From NCBI RefSeq assembly GCF_021789315.1, contig NZ_CP084561.1:1116001-1180000 (forward strand): DNA of 64,000 nucleotides. Reading direction: 5' to 3'. This document shows, piece after piece, positions 58,624 through 64,000 of the stretch. This DNA comes from Arthrobacter sp. FW305-BF8 (GTDB lineage Bacteria; Actinomycetota; Actinomycetes; Actinomycetales; Micrococcaceae). Each line of letters starts with the position of its first letter. The first letter of the stretch is position 1. The position numbers were made by a program, and so were the translations under genes. The notes beneath the pieces are model-generated. The model saw only the letters and a list, made by a program, of their open reading frames with translations. It did no database searches and was not told where the DNA came from.

Positions 58624-59570
58624 GCCTCAACCCCGGTTCCGCTGCCCTGGCGGTGGATGACAACCCCCGCCGATACGAACACCTGAGCACCATCCGGCTC
58701 GAAGACCCCGACGCCGTGGCCCGGGCAGCCAAGGCCCGCCGCCGCCACCCCGGCCTGAAGCACGGCCGGCAGAACTTCATCGTCGCCGCCGACCACCCGG
58801 CCCGCGGCGCCCTCTCAGTTGGCAGCGACCCGGTGGCCATGGCCGACCGCCGCCAGCTCCTGGACCGGCTGCAGATCGCGCTGGCCAACCCGGCAGTCGA
58901 CGGCATTCTGGCTTCCCCGGACATCATGGACGACCTGCTGCTGCTGGGCGCCCTCGACGGCAAGCTCGTGTTCGGTTCGATGAACCGCGGCGGCCTCGCC
59001 GGCCTCGTCAACGAGTTCGACGACCGCTTCACCGGCCACACCGCCGCGGCGCTGGAAGAACTGGGCGCGGACGGCGGAAAGATGCTGACCCGCATCTGCC
59101 TCGGCGACCCGGACACGGTTGCGCTGCTCGAGGCCACGGCGAGGGCCATCGACTCGCTCGCCGAGCGCAAGCTTATCGCCATGGTGGAGCCCTTCCTGTC
59201 CGTCCGGGAGAACGGCCGGGTCCGCAACGACCTGAGCCCGGACGCCGTGATCAAGTCCATCGCGATCGCCGAGGGCCTGGGCTCCACGAGCGCCTACACC
59301 TGGATGAAGCTGCCGGTCGTTGCCGAGATGGAACGCGTCATGGCCGCCACCACCATGCCCACCGTGCTGCTGGGCGGGGACCCGGCAGGCACCCAGGACG
59401 AGGTGTTCGCCACCTGGGGAGCCGCCCTCGCCCTGCCCGGCGTGCAGGGACTCACCGTCGGCCGGACCCTGCTGTACCCGCAGGACGGCGACGTTGCCGG
59501 AGCGGTCGCCGCGGCCGCATCACTCCTCCACCACACCACATCAGCCTTCACCGCAGAAGTATCGGAGTAG
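58620..59570 (+). CDS. Cgl0159-family aldolase-like protein, iol cluster
   Basis: A 316-aa (beta/alpha)8 protein of the Cgl0159 type, found next to iolC in Corynebacterium and Arthrobacter inositol clusters. The DeoC/LacD-like pattern is visible: NFIVAADHPARGALSVG, MVEPFLSVRENGRVRNDLSP, GSTSAYTWMKLPVV (candidate Schiff-base Lys in WMKLP) and VLLGGDPAGTQDEV. No classical iolJ gene is seen, so it may cleave phosphorylated 5-dehydro-2-deoxygluconate into malonate semialdehyde and dihydroxyacetone phosphate. GTG 58620 overlaps iolC. Confidence 0.88.
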   Translation: MSLNPGSAALAVDDNPRRYEHLSTIRLEDPDAVARAAKARRRHPGLKHGRQNFIVAADHPARGALSVGSDPVAMADRRQLLDRLQIALANPAVDGILASPDIMDDLLLLGALDGKLVFGSMNRGGLAGLVNEFDDRFTGHTAAALEELGADGGKMLTRICLGDPDTVALLEATARAIDSLAERKLIAMVEPFLSVRENGRVRNDLSPDAVIKSIAIAEGLGSTSAYTWMKLPVVAEMERVMAATTMPTVLLGGDPAGTQDEVFATWGAALALPGVQGLTVGRTLLYPQDGDVAGAVAAAASLLHHTTSAFTAEVSE

Positions 59571-59575
59571 CTCCC

Positions 59576-61537
59576 ATGGGGACGAAAACAGGAACAGGAA
59601 CCCGCCGGATGACCGTGGCGCAGGCCGTGGTCGAATACCTTTCCAAGCAGTACACCGTTGATTCCGTGGGTGGGGTCGATTTCCGCGAACGCCTGATTCC
59701 GGGCACGTTCGGTATTTTCGGGCACGGCAATGTGGCCGGTGTGGGCCAGGCCCTGAAGCAGTACCAGCAGTTCGATCCGACGATCATGCCGTACTACCAG
59801 GGCCGCAACGAGCAGGCCCAGTCCCACCAGGCCGTGGGCTACGCCCGGCACACCCGCCGCCGCCAGACCTTCGCGATCAGCACCTCCATCGGTCCGGGTT
59901 CCTCGAACCTGCTCACCGGTGCCGCGCTGGCCACCACGAACCGGCTGCCGGTGCTGCTGCTGCCGTCCGACACGTTCGCCACGCGTGCTGCGGACCCGGT
60001 GCTGCAGCAGCTCGAGCAGCCCTACGCGTACGACCTCACGGTCAACGACGCGTTCCGGCCGCTGTCCAAGTTCTTCGACCGGGTCACCCGCCCGGAGCAG
60101 CTGTTCTCCGCGTTCCACCACGGCCTGCGCGTCCTCACCGACCCGGCCGAGACCGGCGCGGTGACCATCTCGCTGCCCCAGGACGTCCAGGCCGAAGCGT
60201 TCGACGTTCCCGAGGAGTTCCTCGCCGAGCGTGAGTGGCGGATCCGCCGCCCGGAAGCGGACGACGACGACATCGCCCGTGCCGCCGAAGCCATCCGGGC
60301 CGCGAAGCGGCCCCTGATCATCGCCGGCGGCGGCGTACTGTACGCGTACGCCAACGAGGAATTGGCGAAGTTCGCCGAGCTGACCGGCATCCCGGTGGGC
60401 AACACGCAGGCGGGCGTCGGCGTCCTGCCGTGGGACCACAAGTACTCCCTCGGCGCCATCGGCTCCACGGGCACGACGGCGGCCAACGCCCTGGCGGCCG
60501 AAGCGGACCTGATCATCGGCATCGGCACCCGCTACGAGGACTTCACCACAGCGTCCCGGACCGCATTCCAGAACCCGGACCTGAAGTTCATCAACATCAA
60601 CGTCGCACCGATCGACGCGTACAAGCACGGCACCTCGCTGCCGATCGTCGCGGACGCCCGGAAGGCACTGGTCAAGCTCAACCAGGCACTGGGCGGCTAC
60701 CGCGTGGGTGCCGACCTCGAGCAGCAGATCGCCGCCGAAAAGGAGCGCTGGAACACCACGGTGGATACGGCGTTCGACACGCGCTTCAGCCCCCTGCCGG
60801 CGCAGAACGAGATCATCGGTGCCACCAACCGAGCCATGGACGCCCAGGATGTTGTCATCTGCGCCGCCGGCTCCCTGCCCGGTGACCTGCACAAGATGTG
60901 GCGGGTCCGCGACCCGTTCGGCTACCACGTCGAATACGCCTACTCCTGCATGGGCTACGAGATCCCCGGCGGGCTGGGCGTCAAGCGCGCAGCGCTTGCC
61001 GAGGCCGCCAAGGGCGGCGCCCAGCGCGACGTCGTCGTGATGGTGGGGGACGGCTCCTACCTGATGATGCACACCGAACTGGTCACCGCCGTCGCCGAGC
61101 GGATCAAGCTGATCGTGGTCCTGATCCAGAACCACGGCTACGCCTCCATCGGCTCGCTGTCTGAATCGCTCGGCTCGCAGCGCTTCGGCACCCAGTACCG
61201 CGTCCTGGACGAGGAACAGCACAGCTTCGACGAGGGCGAGACCCTCCCGGTGGACCTGGCCCTGAACGCCGAGTCCCTCGGCGTGAAGGTGATCCGGATC
61301 GAGCCCGGGGAGAAGGCCATCGCCGAACTCGAACAGGCCATCCGTGATGCCAAAGCCGCCCCGGAGCGCGGCGGCCCGATCGTGATCCACGTCGAATCCG
61401 ACCCGCTGCTGGACGCGCCGAGCTCCGAATCCTGGTGGGACGTGCCCGTCTCCGCAGTTTCGGAACTCGACTCCACCAAGCAGGCCTTCCAGACCTACAT
61501 CGACCACAAGTCCCGCCAGCGCAAGCTGCTCGGCTAG
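59576..61537 (+). CDS. iolD: 3D-(3,5/4)-trihydroxycyclohexane-1,2-dione hydrolase
   Basis: A 653-aa ThDP-dependent enzyme that opens the inositol-derived ring dione to 5-deoxyglucuronate. PGTFGIFGHGNVAGVGQAL near residue 42, NEQAQSHQAVGYAR (ThDP-activating Glu region), and the ThDP-binding motif GDGSYLMMHTELVTA, about residues 490-505, all fit. ATG 59576 is 5 bp after the aldolase stop; the first 12 residues (GTKTGTGTRR) are variable. Confidence 0.95.
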   Translation: MGTKTGTGTRRMTVAQAVVEYLSKQYTVDSVGGVDFRERLIPGTFGIFGHGNVAGVGQALKQYQQFDPTIMPYYQGRNEQAQSHQAVGYARHTRRRQTFAISTSIGPGSSNLLTGAALATTNRLPVLLLPSDTFATRAADPVLQQLEQPYAYDLTVNDAFRPLSKFFDRVTRPEQLFSAFHHGLRVLTDPAETGAVTISLPQDVQAEAFDVPEEFLAEREWRIRRPEADDDDIARAAEAIRAAKRPLIIAGGGVLYAYANEELAKFAELTGIPVGNTQAGVGVLPWDHKYSLGAIGSTGTTAANALAAEADLIIGIGTRYEDFTTASRTAFQNPDLKFININVAPIDAYKHGTSLPIVADARKALVKLNQALGGYRVGADLEQQIAAEKERWNTTVDTAFDTRFSPLPAQNEIIGATNRAMDAQDVVICAAGSLPGDLHKMWRVRDPFGYHVEYAYSCMGYEIPGGLGVKRAALAEAAKGGAQRDVVVMVGDGSYLMMHTELVTAVAERIKLIVVLIQNHGYASIGSLSESLGSQRFGTQYRVLDEEQHSFDEGETLPVDLALNAESLGVKVIRIEPGEKAIAELEQAIRDAKAAPERGGPIVIHVESDPLLDAPSSESWWDVPVSAVSELDSTKQAFQTYIDHKSRQRKLLG

Positions 61538-61584
61538 CCTCCCCCACGCTTCACGACAAGCTACAGAGCAAGGAAGTCACCCTT

Positions 61585-63096
61585 ATGTCAACGACGACCG
61601 TCACCACCACCATCAACCACTTCATCAACGGCGCGGAGTCTGCCGGCGAGGGCGGCCGCACCACCCCCGTCTACAACCCGGCCACCGGCCAGGTCACCGC
61701 CGAGCTGCGCCTGGCCAACCGCGCCGACCTGGACACCACGGTCGCCGCCGCCCGCGCCGCCGCCGACTCCTGGGGCGACATCTCCCTGGCCAAGCGCACG
61801 GCCGTGCTGTTCAAGTTCCGCGAACTCGTGGCCGAGCACGTCGATGAACTCGCCGAGCTGATCACGGCAGAGCACGGCAAGGTCATCTCCGACGCCAAGG
61901 GCGAGATCGGCCGCGGTCTGGAGGTCATCGAGTTCGCCTGCGGCATCCCGTCCCTGCTCAAGGGCGACTACTCGGACCAGGTCTCCACCGGCATCGACGT
62001 GTTCTCCTTCCGCGAACCCCTCGGTGTCGTCGCCGGCATCACGCCGTTCAACTTCCCGGTCATGGTGCCGCTGTGGATGGCGCCGATGGCGATCGCCACC
62101 GGCAACGCCTTCATCCTCAAGCCCTCCGAACGCGACCCCTCCGCCTCGCTGCTGCTGGCCAGGCTGTGGAAGGACGCCGGCCTGCCCGATGGCGTGTTCC
62201 AGGTCCTGCACGGTGACAAGGAAACGGTCGACGGGCTGCTGTCCCACCCGGATGTGGACGGCATCTCCTTCGTCGGCTCCACTCCGATCGCGAAGTACGT
62301 CCACGAGACCGCCACCGCGCACGGCAAGCGCGTCCAGGCACTGGGCGGGGCGAAGAACCACGCCATCATCCTGCCGGACGCCGACCTGGACAACGCCGCG
62401 GACCACCTCGCCGCCGCCGCGTTCGGCTCGGCCGGGGAGCGCTGCATGGCGATCTCCGTCGCCGTCGCGGTCGGGGACGCCGCGGACCTGCTGGTCAAGA
62501 AGGTCGAAGAGCGCGCTACCGCGGTCAAGGTCGACAACGGCACCGTACCCGGCGCCGAAATGGGCCCGGTCATCACCCCCGCCTCCAAGGAACGCATCGT
62601 CAAGATCGTCACCGAAGCCGAAGCAGCGGGCGCCGCGATGGTGGTGGACGGCCGCGACCTCGTCGTCCCCGGCCACGAAGAAGGGTTCTGGGTCGGGCCC
62701 ACCGTGCTCGACCACGTCAAGACCGAAATGACCGCCTACACCGAGGAGATCTTCGGACCGGTCCTCGTCGTCGTCCGCGTCGATACCCTGGAGGACGGCA
62801 TCAGGCTGATCAACTCCAACCCCTACGGCAACGGCACCGCAATCTTCACCTCCTCCGGCGCCGCCGCCCGCAAGTTCCAGCGCTCCGTGACCGTCGGCAT
62901 GATCGGCATCAACGTGCCCCTGCCGGTCCCCGTGGCGTACCACTCCTTCGGCGGCTGGAAGGCCTCCCTCTTCGGCGACAAGCACATCTACGGCCCCGAA
63001 GGCGTCTCCTTCTACACCCGCGGCAAGGTCGTCACCTCCCGCTGGCCCGAAACCCACCACGCCTCCGGCGCCTCCTACAACTTCCCCTCCAACTAG
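61585..63096 (+). CDS. mmsA: Methylmalonate/malonate-semialdehyde dehydrogenase
   Basis: A 503-aa CoA-acylating aldehyde dehydrogenase (also called iolA) that turns malonate semialdehyde into acetyl-CoA and CO2 at the end of inositol catabolism. GVVAGITPFNFPVMVPLWM and FVGSTPIAKYVHETATAHG bind NAD. The catalytic Cys is in GSAGERCMAISV near residue 288, and VPLPVPVAYHSFGGWKAS is family-typical. ATG 61585 after AAGGAA. It is the last gene before a palindromic gap. Confidence 0.95.
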   Translation: MSTTTVTTTINHFINGAESAGEGGRTTPVYNPATGQVTAELRLANRADLDTTVAAARAAADSWGDISLAKRTAVLFKFRELVAEHVDELAELITAEHGKVISDAKGEIGRGLEVIEFACGIPSLLKGDYSDQVSTGIDVFSFREPLGVVAGITPFNFPVMVPLWMAPMAIATGNAFILKPSERDPSASLLLARLWKDAGLPDGVFQVLHGDKETVDGLLSHPDVDGISFVGSTPIAKYVHETATAHGKRVQALGGAKNHAIILPDADLDNAADHLAAAAFGSAGERCMAISVAVAVGDAADLLVKKVEERATAVKVDNGTVPGAEMGPVITPASKERIVKIVTEAEAAGAAMVVDGRDLVVPGHEEGFWVGPTVLDHVKTEMTAYTEEIFGPVLVVVRVDTLEDGIRLINSNPYGNGTAIFTSSGAAARKFQRSVTVGMIGINVPLPVPVAYHSFGGWKASLFGDKHIYGPEGVSFYTRGKVVTSRWPETHHASGASYNFPSN

Positions 63097-63107
63097 CCCC
63101 CGTCCCA

Positions 63108-63173
63108 CCCAACTAACTGGCATTAGTTGTCGTTATGAGCCCTCAAAACGACAACAACTGCGAGTCAGTTGGG
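63108..63173. repeat. Palindromic element after mmsA
   Basis: Outer arms CCCAACT (63108-63114) / AGTTGGG (63167-63173) and inner arms GTTGTCGTT (63126-63134) / AACGACAAC (63147-63155), with a 12-nt loop. Each side also contains CAACT...AGTTG units. No T run follows, so termination is doubtful; a dispersed palindromic repeat or RNA-processing site is likely. Confidence 0.7.
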
Positions 63174-63191
63174 AAATCTAAGGATTGAGCA

Positions 63192-64000
63192 ATGACAGAG
63201 AACAAGCTGATCATCGGCACCGCGCCCGACTCCTGGGGCGTGTGGTTTGCGGATGACCCCAAGCAGACCCCGTGGGAGCGCTTCCTGGACGAGGTGGCCG
63301 AGTCCGGCTACAAGTGGATCGAGCTGGGCCCCTACGGCTACCTGCCCAATGACCCCACCCGGCTCGCAGAAGAGCTCAAGCAGCGCGACCTGAAGGTCTG
63401 CGCCGGAACCGTCTTTACAGCGTTCCACCGCGGCCTGGACCAGTGGGAGACGGCCTGGGAGCCGGCCCGCAAGGTCGCAGAACTGACCGCGGCCATGGGC
63501 GGCGAGCACATCGTGGTCATCCCCGCGATGTGGCGCGACGACGTCACGGGCGAGGCCGTGGAGAGCGGCACGCTCAGCGACAAAGCCTGGAGCGACCTGT
63601 TCGCCGGCCACAACCGGCTGGGAAAGACGCTGCTCGAGGACTTCGGCCTCAAGCAGCAGTTCCACTCCCACGCCGACTCGCACGTCGGAGCCCAGGAGGA
63701 CATCGAAACGCTGCTGGGCGCTACCGATCCGCAGTACCTCAACCTGTGCCTGGACACCGGCCACGCGGAATACTGCGGTGCCTCCAGCCTGGAGCTCATC
63801 AAGAACTACCCGGACCGGATCGGGTACCTGCACCTGAAGCAGATCAACCCGGACGTCCTGAAGACGGTCAACGAGGAAAACATGACCTGGGCCGCGGCCA
63901 ACCTGGCCGGCGTCATGACGGAACCGCCCAACGGCCTGCCGGACCTGCGCGCGGTCATCGAGGCCGTCGAGGCCCTGGACCGGCCGATCTTCGGCATCGT
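63192..64000 (+). CDS. Sugar-phosphate isomerase/epimerase, IolE/IolH-type (3' end outside window)
   Basis: The first 269 codons of an AP-endonuclease-like TIM-barrel protein; the frame is still open at base 64000. It begins MTENKLIIGTAPDSWGVWF, with WIELGPYGYLP, HSHADSHVGAQEDIETLL, LNLCLDTGHAEYCG and GYLHLKQINPDV. The metal ligands of the fold (Glu, Asp-Thr-Gly-His) are visible. GTAPDSWGVWF is typical of inosose dehydratase IolE; the close relatives IolH and IolI cannot be excluded on a partial sequence. ATG 63192 after CTAAGGA. Confidence 0.85.
   Translation, partial: MTENKLIIGTAPDSWGVWFADDPKQTPWERFLDEVAESGYKWIELGPYGYLPNDPTRLAEELKQRDLKVCAGTVFTAFHRGLDQWETAWEPARKVAELTAAMGGEHIVVIPAMWRDDVTGEAVESGTLSDKAWSDLFAGHNRLGKTLLEDFGLKQQFHSHADSHVGAQEDIETLLGATDPQYLNLCLDTGHAEYCGASSLELIKNYPDRIGYLHLKQINPDVLKTVNEENMTWAAANLAGVMTEPPNGLPDLRAVIEAVEALDRPIFGI

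Noticed and set aside
59294..61507. 737-codon open frame antisense to iolD
   Set aside because: Shadow of iolD; no motif and no ribosome site.

Overview
The window is a dense stretch of high-GC actinobacterial chromosome. The closest fit is the Arthrobacter/Pseudarthrobacter group (Micrococcaceae). I infer this from the gene content (IdeR, a WXG100 protein, DUF3027 and DUF3263 proteins, a Cgl0159-type aldolase in an inositol cluster), the many GTG/TTG starts, and the actinobacterial c-di-AMP riboswitches in front of cell-wall hydrolases. I see no rRNA, CRISPR array, prophage or insertion sequence. One tRNA (Arg, CCT) is present. Genes are cut at both edges: glyA on the left and a sugar-phosphate isomerase on the right.

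Layout. 0-6 kb: a serine/glycine and envelope block (glyA end, a structured leader candidate, sdaA, TspO, a FemAB-type peptidoglycan aminoacyltransferase, a ThrE-type exporter) and an iron-regulated siderophore reductase with an IdeR box. 6-13 kb: ung, DUF3263, a LytR_C protein, a cold-shock protein, an orphan leucine-type binding lipoprotein, groL behind two tandem CIRCE operators, and an RNase HI fused to a DUF4440-like domain. 13-24 kb: WXG100 protein, a two-component system, the XPB-type helicase pair, a long cold-shock protein, DUF3027, serC and ideR. From the helicases to serC this resembles the Mycobacterium tuberculosis Rv0861c-Rv0884c order. 24-27 kb: an M23 endopeptidase and two NlpC/P60-like secreted proteins behind two c-di-AMP (ydaO) riboswitches. 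27-31 kb: an HNH protein and a molybdenum-cofactor group (mobA, DUF6457, moeA, fdhD). 31-37 kb: GH38 alpha-mannosidase and a polar amino-acid ABC importer.

37-40 kb carries two tandem copies of a small module: a helix-turn-helix protein whose stop overlaps the start of a seven-helix membrane protein. The regulators are nearly identical in places and the membrane partners have diverged. This is the least understood system in the window. 40-44 kb: an ABC-F ATPase with a hairpin at its predicted transcript start, overlapping an ABC exporter gene. 43.9-46.7 kb: a secreted galactose oxidase with every copper-radical catalytic residue in place. 47-57 kb: NUDIX, DUF6314, tRNA-Arg, membrane proteins, a hisN-like phosphatase, pcrA with a DnaA box upstream, a lipoprotein, sucCD and an SRPBCC protein.

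57-64 kb is a myo-inositol catabolic operon (iolC, Cgl0159-type aldolase, iolD, mmsA/iolA, then an IolE/IolH-type protein). A nearby tautomerase gene carries the same 16-bp operator-like motif as the iol promoter, so it is probably part of the same regulon. Two very long perfect hairpins precede it.
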